DNA of 64,000 nt from Methyloceanibacter stevinii (lineage in GTDB: Bacteria; Pseudomonadota; Alphaproteobacteria; Rhizobiales; Methyloligellaceae), in contig NZ_LPWE01000003.1 in assembly GCF_001723355.1 (NCBI RefSeq), positions 1 to 64,000 on the forward strand, read 5' to 3'. How positions within the stretch are numbered: position 1 is the first letter of the stretch; every line of letters starts with the position of its first letter. A program made the position numbers and the translations under genes. Shown here piece after piece: positions 37,736 through 46,193 of the stretch. The notes under the pieces are model-generated. The model had not been told where the DNA came from. It did not search any database and saw nothing but the letters and a program-made list of their open reading frames with translations.

Positions 37736-38419
37736 ATGTTCGAGGAATTCTCCAGACGGAACCGGGCGGTGATGGCGGCTATGTCGCTCGCGGCCAAGCG
37801 CGACTGGGGCGACGTCGGCCTCAACGATATCGCCAAGGAAGCGAATCTGAGCATCGCGGACCTGCGCCGGGAGTTCGTCTGCAAGAACGAAATCCTGCGC
37901 GCCTTCCAAACCGAGGTCGATGCTCAGGTCCTGGCGCGTACCAAACCCGCCGGACCCGACGACACCGTTCGCGATCAGGTATTCGAGGCTTTGATGACGC
38001 GCTTCGAGGTGATGGGGCCGCACAAAGAGGCGCTGAAGCGCATCGCGGCCTATCTGCGCTGCCGGCCGGGCGAGGCCTCGATGTTCGTGTGCTCGCGGAT
38101 GGTCACGCAATATTGGACGCTCGCGAATGCTGGCGCGAAGCTCGACGGTCCGACGGCCTTGGTGCGCATCGCCGGCCTGTCCGCCGTCTACGGCAAGGCG
38201 TTCAGCATCTGGCTCGACGACGACTCGCCGTCGCTGGACAAGACCATGGCGACGCTGGATCGCGGTCTGACGAACGGGGAGCGCGGCATGCAAAGCCTGG
38301 AGAAGGCCTGCGAGACCGTGTGCGGGCTCGTGCGCGGCTTGAAGCGGAACTTCGGAGGCAAGGGCAAGCCCGACGGCAAGCCATCACCCGAGTCCGGGCC
38401 GGTTCCGTCTTCCGCTTAA
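37736..38419 (+). CDS. TetR-family transcriptional regulator
   Basis: 227 residues with an N-terminal helix-turn-helix (about 12-55: RNRAVMAAMSLAAKRDWGDVGLNDIAKEANLS, then FVCKNEILRAF) and a helical C-terminal ligand-binding domain (about 70-205). The tail (GGKGKPDGKPSPESGP) is disordered. The helix-turn-helix is less conserved than in classical TetR members, so a related regulatory or COQ9-like role cannot be excluded. Convergent with the copper-storage-like gene; targets unknown. Confidence 0.65.
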   Translation: MFEEFSRRNRAVMAAMSLAAKRDWGDVGLNDIAKEANLSIADLRREFVCKNEILRAFQTEVDAQVLARTKPAGPDDTVRDQVFEALMTRFEVMGPHKEALKRIAAYLRCRPGEASMFVCSRMVTQYWTLANAGAKLDGPTALVRIAGLSAVYGKAFSIWLDDDSPSLDKTMATLDRGLTNGERGMQSLEKACETVCGLVRGLKRNFGGKGKPDGKPSPESGPVPSSA

Positions 38420-38431
38420 AGGCTCAATGCG

Positions 38432-38911
38432 TTAGGCGGCAATCAGCTTCTTGCAGGCTTTGATGCACGCATTACAGGCGTCACCGCAGGCCTTGCACTC
38501 TTCGTGCTCGGCCGCGTGCTTGTCGCATTCCTTCGCGCAGTCGTCACACACATCGATGCAGACGCGGGCAAGCTCCTTGAGGCGCTTGGCGTCGGTTACA
38601 GCGTAGCGGGCGAGCGTCGCACACATCGGCAGCATCGCGTTGACGCTGACGAGGCAGTCCGTGAGCGACGTGTCGCCCGTACCCAGCACCTTGATGCAGT
38701 GTGCCACGCAGGCTTCGCCATAGCCTACGCAGTCCAGAGCCAGCTTTGTCAGGTCCTTGTGGCCGCCGCCGTGATGTTCGTGAGCGGCCTGTGCGGCGCT
38801 TCCGGCAAGCGGCATGGCAAGACCCGCAAGAGCGGCTCCGGCCAGGAGTTCGCGGCGGCTGGCGACGGGTGCATCGACGTCGTTGCCGTTTTCAGCTCTC
38901 GACTTTTTCAT
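38432..38911 (-). CDS. Tat-exported four-helix-bundle copper-storage-type protein
   Basis: 159 residues. A twin-arginine signal (SRRELLAGAAL at 18-28, then AMPLAGSAAQA) precedes a His-rich linker (HEHHGGGH) and a cysteine-rich four-helix domain with 14 cysteines spaced along the helices (LDCVGYGEACVAHC, TDCLVSV, MCATLARY, RVCIDVCDDCAKEC, EECKACGDACNACIKAC). This matches the Csp1/DUF326 family; methanotroph Csp1 is Tat-exported and stores many Cu(I) ions inside the bundle. The protein probably buffers periplasmic copper. ATG 38911 is preferred to GTG 38923 because of spacing from TGAGG. Monocistronic. Confidence 0.88.
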   Translation of the reverse strand: MKKSRAENGNDVDAPVASRRELLAGAALAGLAMPLAGSAAQAAHEHHGGGHKDLTKLALDCVGYGEACVAHCIKVLGTGDTSLTDCLVSVNAMLPMCATLARYAVTDAKRLKELARVCIDVCDDCAKECDKHAAEHEECKACGDACNACIKACKKLIAA

Positions 38912-38979
38912 CTTAGGCCTCACTCATGTCGTCGGTCCCTCGGACCGTGGCGGCGTTTGCGGTTCCTTACTATACGTGG

Positions 38980-39366
38980 CTAGTACGGGAGTGGATCGTC
39001 GTCATCCGGACCGGAGAGGCTCTCAGGACCTTCGCCAGGGAGTTCTTCATCGATCGCATTCGGACCTAAGGGCTCTTCCCGGTCGTCGCCCAGCGCCTCT
39101 CCTTCCTGGAATTCTTTCTCCAGTTCTTCGTCGTCTTGTGCGTTTGTGGCCGCTTTGGCCTCGGCGGCCGCTTCGTTAGCGGGGAAGATCTTGTTGCCGT
39201 CTTGGCGGTGGACGTCCGCACCGCCTTCGCCGATATCGATCTGAATCTCCGAGCCCGGCATCTCGTCTTGCTGGAAGCCGTCCGGCTCCGCCTCGTTCTG
39301 GGCAAAGGCCGGGCCGGCCAACGCCAGGGCCGCGATGGCGGCAAGCCCGATAGACGCACGTTTCAT
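38980..39366 (-). CDS. Exported acidic hypothetical protein
   Basis: 128 residues with a clear signal peptide (SIGLAAIAALALAGPAFAQ). The mature part is strongly acidic, rich in Glu/Asp/Gly/Pro (EPDGFQQDEMPGSEIQIDIGEGG, EELEKEFQEGEAL, GPDDDDPLPY) and predicted to be largely unstructured; no domain recognised. It follows the histidine kinase gene by 24 bases on the same strand and is probably cotranscribed with the MarR/response-regulator/kinase genes. It might be a periplasmic partner of that system, but this is guesswork from position. Confidence 0.65.
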   Translation of the reverse strand: MKRASIGLAAIAALALAGPAFAQNEAEPDGFQQDEMPGSEIQIDIGEGGADVHRQDGNKIFPANEAAAEAKAATNAQDDEELEKEFQEGEALGDDREEPLGPNAIDEELPGEGPESLSGPDDDDPLPY

Positions 39367-39389
39367 GGAAGCACCTCCGAGTGACAAAA

Positions 39390-40805
39390 TTAGACCGGGA
39401 CTTTTAGCACGGCTTTCAGTCCGCCGAGAGAAGATTGATCGAGGGTGATGTCGCCACCGTGTATGCGGGTGATGTCGCGGGCGATGGCGAGCCCCAGCCC
39501 CGTCGATCCCGAATCCTGGTTACGCGCGTGGTCGATCCGGTAGAAGGGCCGGAACACGAGCTCGCGTTCGTCTTCGGGGATGCCGGGGCCGTCGTCCTCG
39601 ACCTCGATGGTCAAGACGCCATCCGCCTTCGCGGCCGTGATGCGCACGGTGTCCGCAAAGCGCGCGGCGTTGTTGACGAGATTCGAGATCGCACGCTTGA
39701 AAGCGTGGCGGCGGGCGCGCACGACGAGCGGCTCGTTCTTGATCCGGACCTCCACGGTCTTGCCTTCGAGATCGGTCTTGCCCCCATGGGCTTGAGAGCT
39801 GACCTCGTTCAAAACCTCGCTGATGTCCAAATAGCTGATGGCTTCGCCCGAGTCGCCCTTTGCAAAAGCCATGTAGTCCTCGAGCATGGCCTGCATTTCG
39901 TCGATGTCGGCCCGCATGGCCTCGAGTTCGGAGCCTTCCTCCATCATCGCGAGCTGCAGCCGGAAGCGCGTCAGGATGGTCCGGAGGTCGTGGCTTACAC
40001 CGGCGAGCATGAGCGTGCGTTGCTCCACGTGACGTTCGATGCGGTCGCGCATCTCGACAAAGGCGTGGGCGGCCTGGCGGACCTCGCGCGCGCGCGCGGT
40101 TTGAAGTCCTGCGGCATCCGGGCGTCCCTTGCCGAAACTTTCGGCCGCATAGGCCAAGCGCAGGATCGGACGGATCTGGTTGCGCAAGAACAGAATGGCC
40201 ACGGTGAGCAGGACGACGGACGTTCCCAGCATCCAGACGATGAAGATGTGGGAGTTGGACGCGTAGGTCTGGCTGCGCCGCGCCAGCACATGCATGACGG
40301 CGTCATCGAGCTTGATGCGGATGTCGACGAAGTCCGAGCGGCCGACCGTGTCGATCCAGAAGGGGCGGCCGATCCGCCGCTCCAACTCATCGGACAGGGT
40401 CGTATCCAGCAGGTCGAAGAACGGCTTCGAGCGGACTTGCGGCAGATCCTCGCCGGGGGCGAACCGCACGCGCAAGCCCAAATTCTTCGCCGCCAGCCCC
40501 GTCAGCATCGCGACGTTGTGCTTCTTCGGAAGCTCCTCGTACATGTCGATCAGCATGGCGATGTTCTGCACCGTGCCCGTCGACAGGCGATGGGTGACGG
40601 TTTGCCAGTGACGTTCCAGGAACACAAAGGTCAAGACCGACTGAAGCAGCACCATCGGGGCGATGATGATGATGAGGGCGCGCGCATAGAGGCCCTTCGG
40701 CATTTGCTCGCCGAAACGCGCCAACAGCCATTTGAGCGGGCCTTGCCGCTCGGCTTTGGCTTGCTCCTCGGGGAGCGGGCGGGCGGTATCGGAGACGGCG
40801 CTCAT
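39390..40805 (-). CDS. EnvZ-type sensor histidine kinase
   Basis: 471-residue membrane kinase. TM1 is at about 44-64 and TM2 at about 188-208, with a roughly 120-residue periplasmic sensor between. A HAMP region follows (NQIRPILRLAYAAESFGKG), then the H-box GVSHDLRT (His near 272) and an HATPase domain with NLVNNAARFA, DDGPGIPEDE and GLGLAIARDI. It belongs to the OmpR/EnvZ class. The ATG at 40805 overlaps the TGA of the regulator (TGATG); a GTG three bases upstream is an alternative. Cognate partner of the regulator just upstream. Confidence 0.93.
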   Translation of the reverse strand: MSAVSDTARPLPEEQAKAERQGPLKWLLARFGEQMPKGLYARALIIIIAPMVLLQSVLTFVFLERHWQTVTHRLSTGTVQNIAMLIDMYEELPKKHNVAMLTGLAAKNLGLRVRFAPGEDLPQVRSKPFFDLLDTTLSDELERRIGRPFWIDTVGRSDFVDIRIKLDDAVMHVLARRSQTYASNSHIFIVWMLGTSVVLLTVAILFLRNQIRPILRLAYAAESFGKGRPDAAGLQTARAREVRQAAHAFVEMRDRIERHVEQRTLMLAGVSHDLRTILTRFRLQLAMMEEGSELEAMRADIDEMQAMLEDYMAFAKGDSGEAISYLDISEVLNEVSSQAHGGKTDLEGKTVEVRIKNEPLVVRARRHAFKRAISNLVNNAARFADTVRITAAKADGVLTIEVEDDGPGIPEDERELVFRPFYRIDHARNQDSGSTGLGLAIARDITRIHGGDITLDQSSLGGLKAVLKVPV

Positions 40806-41536
40806 CACTCGGAATAGAGTATGTAGCCCTTGCCGCGCACGGTCTGAAGATAGACCGGATTGGCAGGGTCGTTTTCGATCTTGCGTCTTAGTCGATTGAT
40901 CTGCACGTCCACTGCGCGTTCGCCGCCGATGTCGGCGTCTTTATCGGACCCCTTGGCGAGTTCGTGGCGGGACACCGGCGTTCCAGGCCGCTGCGCGAAG
41001 TAGCGCAGGAGTTCGCGCTCGCGTTCGGTCAGGCGCACGGTCTCGCCGTCGCGCTGCAGCTCGCCGCGGCTGATATGGAAAATGAAGTTGCCCATGCGGA
41101 TTTCGCCCGACGGTGCGGCCTGGGCGCCGCGCTTCAGGATGTTGCCGATGCGCAGGAGCAGTTCGCGCGGGTCGAAGGGTTTTGCCAGATAGTCGTCGAC
41201 GCCGGTTTCCAAGCCCTCGATGCGATGCTCGGGCTCGGCTCTCGCCGTCAGCATCAGGATGGGCACCGGGTTGTTTGCCCGCAGCGACTTGGCGAAGTCG
41301 ATGCCCGATTCCTTCGGCATCATCACGTCGAGCACGATCAGATCGAAGGCGAGGCTGCGCATTTGGGCGCGGGCGCTCTCCGCATCGACGGCCATGGTCA
41401 CCCGGAAGCCGCGGTCTTGGAGGTAGCGCCCCAGTAGATCCCGAATCCGGCTGTCGTCATCCACGATGAGGATGTGCTGCGCGTTGTCTTCCGGACCGGC
41501 CCCCTGTTGAGGTTTGGTGTGGATCGCGTGGGTCAA
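40805..41536 (-). CDS. OmpR-family response regulator (PetR-like), TTG start
   Basis: About 243 residues. Receiver domain about 20-135 with HILIVDDDSR, phospho-acceptor Asp near 70 in LIVLDVMMP, conserved Lys in LAKPFDPREL; winged-helix DNA-binding domain about 145-240 with RLTERERELLRYFA and VDVQINRLRRKIEND. The TTG start at 41536 overlaps the TGA of the MarR gene (TTGA), giving translational coupling. In Rhodobacter a MarR-type gene and an OmpR-type gene (petP-petR) lie together and affect cytochrome bc1; the same pairing is seen here, so a PetR-like role is plausible but not proved. Confidence 0.88.
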   Translation of the reverse strand: MTHAIHTKPQQGAGPEDNAQHILIVDDDSRIRDLLGRYLQDRGFRVTMAVDAESARAQMRSLAFDLIVLDVMMPKESGIDFAKSLRANNPVPILMLTARAEPEHRIEGLETGVDDYLAKPFDPRELLLRIGNILKRGAQAAPSGEIRMGNFIFHISRGELQRDGETVRLTERERELLRYFAQRPGTPVSRHELAKGSDKDADIGGERAVDVQINRLRRKIENDPANPVYLQTVRGKGYILYSE

Positions 41537-42262
41537 CTGGGTTTGCCTTCGTCCTTGGGGTCCGCCGCAGGCTGATCGGAGTGCGTCGGGTTCGGATTCG
41601 TTATGGCGGACACTTTGGGCCGATCTTCGGCATTGATCATAGCTTCCAGAAAACGGCGAATTGCTGGCTCCCCCTCGGGGCCCGCAGCCTCCAGCGCCGC
41701 GCGAAGCCGCACCATCTGCGGCGCGGCCAAGCGCGCCGCGAGGGCTTTGCCGCTTTCGGTCGGGTAGAGCAGCCGCTCCCGGCGGTCCGCGGCGCCCGCC
41801 TCTGGGTGATGTAGCCTGATCGATCAGCTGCTTCAGCACGCGCGACAGGCTCTGCTTGGTGATGTTCAGGATATCCAGGAGGTCGGCGACGCGCAGGCCC
41901 GAGTGGCGCTTGACGAAGTGCAAGACCCGGTGATGGGCGCGGCCAAAGCCGAAATCCTTGAGGATTGCATCCGGATCGCCCGTGAAGTCGCGATAGGCGA
42001 AGAACAGGAGTTCCGCGAAGGAGTGGAGGTTGTCCTCGGTCAGCGCCTCGGCCGTGCGTTCGGCCGGTACCGCCGCCACATCCTCCATCGGGGCCTTGGT
42101 CAGGGCCTCTGGTGTTTCGCTCATGGTCTCGCTGCTGGCCACAACCGCTCCGTCCGCGCGGGTGCCCGCGCGCTTGTTTCCCGCAGTTTTGCGGCCACGG
42201 GAGAGTGGTGTATTTAGGTCAGTCATGTTGACATATATTTTGGCTTGGATTATGTCAGCCAT
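41533..42262 (-). CDS. MarR-family regulator (PetP-like), two probable frameshifts
   Basis: Winged-helix regulator. The 5' part encodes LHSFAELLFFAYRDFTGDPDAI, GRAHHRVLHFVKRHSGLRVADLL and the recognition helix ITKQSLSRVLKQLIDQ. One G is missing near 41815 (GGGC read as GGC) and another base near 41788; after repair LLYPTESGKALAARLAAPQM and AIRRFLEAMIN continue to TGA 41533. Without repair the frame runs into the downstream response regulator and looks like one 485-residue protein. Start codon uncertain: ATG 42262 has AAGGGG upstream, ATG 42226 and ATG 42124 are alternatives; the last gives a normal MarR length. Tandem palindromes lie over the first two starts. Confidence 0.82.
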
Positions 42263-42271
42263 GTTGACTTA
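42218..42271. promoter_or_regulatory. Tandem GTCA-N7-TGAC operator-like repeats at the MarR start
   Basis: Two nearly identical 18-base copies, GTCAGTCATGTTGACATA (42218-42235) and GTCAGCCATGTTGACTTA (42254-42271), 36 bases apart. Each holds a GTCA-N7-TGAC inverted repeat. They lie between the MarR gene and ilvE, over the MarR start codons, fitting autoregulation. A local duplication of the start region is the alternative explanation. Confidence 0.5.
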
Positions 42272-42409
42272 ATACCCCTTGATACGCCCCGCCGCACGTG
42301 TGCGCAATTGCTCTGACACGGTATCGTATGGCTGGATTTGGGGTGGAAATTACCCAGGGGTCAGACGCATTCGGAAAAACCGGCGCGCCCCTATTCTTGG
42401 AGGAGACCC

Positions 42410-43300
42410 ATGCCGGGCTTTGATCAGCGTGACGGCTTGATTTGGTTCAATGGCGAGATGATCCCGTGGGATGATGCGCGGGTGCATCTGCTGACCCATG
42501 CCCTGCATTACGGCAGCGCCGTGTTCGAAGGCATGCGCGCCTATGACGGCGAGATCTTCAAGCTGACCGAGCACAATCAGCGCCTGCGCGAGTCCGCCGA
42601 GATCCTCGATTTCGAAGTGCCGTATACCGTCGCCGAGCTCGACAAGGCCGCGCGCGAGGTCATCGCCGCCAACAAACTCTCCAACGCCTATGTGCGCCCG
42701 CTGGCCTGGCGCGGCAGCGAGCAGATGGGCGTCTCGGCCCAGAAGACGAAGATCAACGTCGCCGTCGCTGCTTGGGAATGGGGCTCCTATTTCGATCCCG
42801 CCGCGATCGAGAAGGGCATGAAGCTGAAATTCGCCAAGTACCGCCGGCCGGATCCGGCGACGGCGCCGGTCCACAGCAAGGCGGCGGGTCTGTATATGAT
42901 CTGCACCATCGAGAAACACCGCGCCGAGCGCGAAAGCTTCGCCGATGCGGTCATGCTGGACTGGCGCGGCTACGTGGCCGAATGCACGGGCGCGAACATC
43001 TTCTTCGTCAAGGACGGCGTCATCTACACGCCCACCGCCGATTGCTTCCTCAACGGCATCACGCGGCGCACGGTGATGGGTCTCGCCAAGCAGCGCGGTT
43101 GGGACGTGGTCGAGAAGCGCATCCTTCCCGAAGAGCTTGCGGACTTCACCGAGTGCTTCGTCACGGGCACGGCCGCCGAGGTCATGCCGGTCGGTTCCAT
43201 CGGCGAGTACAGCTTCGTGCCCGGCGAGATCACGCGCACGCTCATGGCCGATTACGCCGCGCTCGTGCATCCCGCCAAGAGCATCGCCGCGGCGGGCTAA
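42410..43300 (+). CDS. ilvE: Branched-chain amino acid aminotransferase
   Basis: 296-residue PLP enzyme, fold type IV, that makes Leu, Ile and Val from their 2-oxo acids. Signatures: LIWFNGEMIPWDDARVHLLTHALHYGSAVFEG, YVRPLAWRG, the PLP-lysine region VHSKAAGLYM and ECTGANIFFVKDG, plus FLNGITRRTVM. The start is ATG 42410 with GGAGGAG directly upstream; the frame is open further upstream without a site. Divergent from the MarR gene, sharing the operator region. Confidence 0.92.
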   Translation: MPGFDQRDGLIWFNGEMIPWDDARVHLLTHALHYGSAVFEGMRAYDGEIFKLTEHNQRLRESAEILDFEVPYTVAELDKAAREVIAANKLSNAYVRPLAWRGSEQMGVSAQKTKINVAVAAWEWGSYFDPAAIEKGMKLKFAKYRRPDPATAPVHSKAAGLYMICTIEKHRAERESFADAVMLDWRGYVAECTGANIFFVKDGVIYTPTADCFLNGITRRTVMGLAKQRGWDVVEKRILPEELADFTECFVTGTAAEVMPVGSIGEYSFVPGEITRTLMADYAALVHPAKSIAAAG

Positions 43301-43685
43301 CGGCCCCCCGCAGAAGCTCCCCAAATAGCGATTACGCTGGTTTTGTCGGTGGACCCTGCTTCGCCGGCCAGCTGCGCGCGCGGGCGCGCATCAGCAGCCC
43401 ATAAAAAGAATGCGGCGATCTCCGGCCGAAGCCGAGAGACCGCCGCAAGGCTGAGATGAGGAAGCGCCCAGGCTCGGGCAGGGACGCTTCTGACATTCGG
43501 GCTGGGCGGCCGAACGTCATGAGTAGGTTCTAGCGGGTTCCCATCCTTGCATGAAGTGAGTTGTTTTCAGGGAAATAGATGCATCTCGATCAAGTATTGA
43601 AAGAGGTGATCGTGCGGCCCCGACCGTCAGCCCGGTCGCAAACAACCGGCTTCCCTTGCGCGCAAGCATGCTAGGATTTGCGGCG
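43301..43685. other. Intergenic region with inverted repeats upstream of bluB
   Basis: About 385 bases without a gene. The stretch 43409-43520 contains two possible hairpins (GCGGCGATCTC...GAGACCGCCGC and AAGCG...CGCTT). No cobalamin-riboswitch box (GCCACTG) was found although bluB follows. A small RNA is possible but unsupported. Confidence 0.35.
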
Positions 43686-44396
43686 ATGAAAGCGTTTGGC
43701 GAACAATTCCAGCAGCGCAGCACGAGAGAGCCCGACAAGAGCGATCCCAACACGCGTGAGCCCGTGCCCCGGTTCGACGGAGCCTTCCGCGCGCGGCTCT
43801 ACGATCTCTTACGCTGGCGGCGGGACGTGCGGCGCTTCAAGCGCGACCCGCTCCCCGACGGCACGATCGACCGGCTGCTGGGTCTCGCGTGTCTCGCGCC
43901 TTCCGTCGGCCTCAGCGAGCCGTGGCGCTTCGTGCTGGTGGAGGATCCAGCGCGCCGCGCCGCGATCCGGGCGAATTTCGAGGCCTGCAACGCCGAGGCG
44001 CTGTCCATGCAATCGCCGGATAGGGCGGCGCTCTATGCGCGCCTGAAGCTGCAAGGCATGGACGAGGCGCCGGTGCAGATCGCGGTCTATGCGGACCGCG
44101 AGACGGTGCAGGGCTACGGGCTCGGCCGCATGACCATGCCCGAGACCATCGACTACTCGGTAGTGACGGCGGTGCACACGTTCTGGCTCGCCGCGCGGGC
44201 CGAAGGCATCGGCGTCGGCTGGGTGTCGATCATCGACCCGGCGGGCGTCACGGCGGCGCTCGACGTGCCGGAAGACTGGATCTTCATCGGCTATCTCTGC
44301 GTGGGCTATCCGCAAGCCGAAGACGACACGCCCACGCTGCAGCGCGCGGGCTGGGAACACCGCCACGCGACCGACGACGTGATCCTGCGGCGCTAG
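43686..44396 (+). CDS. bluB: 5,6-dimethylbenzimidazole synthase
   Basis: BluB fragments reduced FMN with O2 to make 5,6-dimethylbenzimidazole, the lower ligand of vitamin B12. The 236-residue protein has the nitroreductase-like signature RWRRDVRRFKRDPLPDGTIDRLL, APSVGLSEPWRFVLV, the TMPETIDYSVVTAVHTFWLAARAEG helix and GVGWVSIIDPAGV. These details separate BluB from general nitroreductases. ATG 43686 has AGGA upstream; ATG-like start 43656 is an alternative. No other cobalamin genes are adjacent. Confidence 0.92.
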   Translation: MKAFGEQFQQRSTREPDKSDPNTREPVPRFDGAFRARLYDLLRWRRDVRRFKRDPLPDGTIDRLLGLACLAPSVGLSEPWRFVLVEDPARRAAIRANFEACNAEALSMQSPDRAALYARLKLQGMDEAPVQIAVYADRETVQGYGLGRMTMPETIDYSVVTAVHTFWLAARAEGIGVGWVSIIDPAGVTAALDVPEDWIFIGYLCVGYPQAEDDTPTLQRAGWEHRHATDDVILRR

Positions 44397-44397
44397 G

Positions 44398-45135
44398 CTA
44401 CGCGGCGGAGTGTTCTCGGGCCTGTGCATAGGCCACGATCCGCGCCAGCCACTTTTCGTAGATCCGGTCCGTGAAGGCTGCATGCATCGCCACGCAACGC
44501 TTGGCCAGGGCTTCGCGAATCTGTTCGATGGATTGCACGCTCGGGACCGTGGGCTCGATGTCGTAGCCGTAGAGGTCCAGCCAGCTCTCGAGCAGTTCGG
44601 GTGTGACCTCCGGATGGGCGACCGTCGCCACCGTGTTGCCGAACGCATAGGCCTGTTCGGCACAGAACGGGCTCGAATAGAGCGGCGCCGCGCCGGGCGG
44701 CAGGGTGAAGGCCTCGTGGTGCCAGATGAGGATCTCGACCGGATCGGGCGTATCGGCGAGCCACTCCCGCGCCACCGGGTTGCCGCACTTCGTCACCTGC
44801 CACCAGCCGATTTCCTTATCCGGCATGGGCGCCACGGAGCCGCCCAGCGCCTTGGCGATGAGCTGGCTGCCCATGCAATGGCCCAGCATCGGCACGTCCT
44901 GGGCCGCGGCCTTGCGGATCAGCGCCATCTCGTCGAGCAGCCAGGGGAATTCGTCGTTGACGCTCATGGTGCCGCCGAGAAAGGCGAGGCCCGCCACGTC
45001 GTCGATGGTCTGCGGGACGGGATCGCCCTGGTCGATCCGCACCAATTCCCAGGGAACAGATTCGGCGTTGAGGAACTGCGTGAGACGGCCGGGATGAATC
45101 CAGTCTTCGTGGCGAAAAATGCGGATGGGCTTCAT
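44398..45135 (-). CDS. Class I glutamine amidotransferase-like protein
   Basis: 245-residue GATase1 domain. Nucleophile C87 lies in PMLGHCMGSQLIAKALGG; histidines of the triad region appear in LIWHHEAFTLPPGA and ATVAHPEVTPELL. Stand-alone members of this group (GMP-synthase-like or gamma-glutamyl hydrolases acting on polyamines or other amides) are common; no synthetase partner is present. It is divergent from the GcvA-like regulator at 45237, which may control it. Substrate unknown. Confidence 0.83.
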   Translation of the reverse strand: MKPIRIFRHEDWIHPGRLTQFLNAESVPWELVRIDQGDPVPQTIDDVAGLAFLGGTMSVNDEFPWLLDEMALIRKAAAQDVPMLGHCMGSQLIAKALGGSVAPMPDKEIGWWQVTKCGNPVAREWLADTPDPVEILIWHHEAFTLPPGAAPLYSSPFCAEQAYAFGNTVATVAHPEVTPELLESWLDLYGYDIEPTVPSVQSIEQIREALAKRCVAMHAAFTDRIYEKWLARIVAYAQAREHSAA

Positions 45136-45236
45136 GAGGCGCGCCTTGGCAGTTGGTGAAATCTTCTCATGAACTTACAGTCGGAAAAGCGGCTGAAAAG
45201 CGATATGTTTTCATCGGGTGTTGAGAAGAATTCATC

Positions 45237-46193
45237 ATGGTTGCGCACGTTCCGATACCGTCTCTGGCGGGGCTCCGGGCCTTCGAGGCCGTGGCGCGGC
45301 TCAGGAGCTTCCGCCGCGCGGCGGAAGAGTTGTCGGTGACCACGTCGGCGGTGAGCCACCAGGTGCGCGGCCTGGAAGAGGCGTTGAGCACCCAGCTCTT
45401 CGAGCGCGGGTCCCATGGCGTGACGGTCACCAGCGCCGGGCAGCGATTCCTCCCCGAGGTTCAGGCGGTCATGGACCGGCTCTCGCTCGCCATCGCCGAT
45501 CTGCATGAGCGGAAGCCCAACGCGCCGCTGACGATCAGTATGCTGCCGACATTCGCGGTGCGCTGGATGATCCCGCGCGTCGCCGATCTCAAGCGCAAGC
45601 ACCCCGAGATCGAGGTGCGGCTCGACGCGAGCATGGAGGCGGCGAGCTTCACGGGATCGGACGTGGATCTGGCCATCCGCTACGGGCAGGGGAATTGGCC
45701 GGGGCTTCATTGCGAACCGCTGATCGCCGAGCGGCTGATCCCGGTTTGCAGCCCCGCGCTGTTGGAGGGGCCGCGCCCGCTGAAAGAGCCGGCCGATCTC
45801 GCCCATCATGTTCTGCTGCGCAACGATGCCCATCCGGAAGACTGGCCGCTCTGGCTGAAGGCCGCGCGGCTCAAAGGCATCGATCTCGCTCGCGGGCCGC
45901 GCTTCGGCTATTCGGAGCTGCTGCTGCGCGCCGCGTCCGAAGGCCTCGGCGTCGCCGTCGCGCGGCAGCATCTGGTGGAGGCGGAACTCGAGGCCGGCAG
46001 CCTCGTCGCGCCGTTCGACATCACTCATGAAGTCGGGATCCGGTATTGGCTGGTTTGCCCGCCGCGCGCGCTGGACGATCCGCGCGTCGCGACGTTTCGC
46101 AAATGGCTGCTGGCCGAGGCAGGGCTGAACCAAGGGGGCGGCGGGGGCGGCGATGTCCCCCGAGTGCTAGTCTTTGCCGAAGCGTTCTTCTAG
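45237..46193 (+). CDS. GcvA-like LysR-family regulator with an altered C-terminal end
   Basis: 318 residues. The helix-turn-helix is at about 8-66 (SLAGLRAFEAVARLRSFRRAAEELSVTTSAVSHQVRGLE) and the effector domain follows, with features of the GcvA subgroup (LTISMLPTFAVRWMIPRV, RYGQGNWPGL). The normal end is near FRKWLLAEAGLN; the last roughly 17 residues (a Gly run, then VPRVLVFAEAFF) extend into the antisense of the imm1-like gene, as if the original stop was replaced at the island edge. An inverted repeat TCTTCTCA (45162) / TGAGAAGA (45222) lies upstream between it and the amidotransferase gene. Confidence 0.85.
   Translation: MVAHVPIPSLAGLRAFEAVARLRSFRRAAEELSVTTSAVSHQVRGLEEALSTQLFERGSHGVTVTSAGQRFLPEVQAVMDRLSLAIADLHERKPNAPLTISMLPTFAVRWMIPRVADLKRKHPEIEVRLDASMEAASFTGSDVDLAIRYGQGNWPGLHCEPLIAERLIPVCSPALLEGPRPLKEPADLAHHVLLRNDAHPEDWPLWLKAARLKGIDLARGPRFGYSELLLRAASEGLGVAVARQHLVEAELEAGSLVAPFDITHEVGIRYWLVCPPRALDDPRVATFRKWLLAEAGLNQGGGGGGDVPRVLVFAEAFF

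Noticed and set aside
43301..43685. Cobalamin riboswitch before bluB
   Set aside because: The conserved GCCACTG box and surrounding pairing were not found on either strand.
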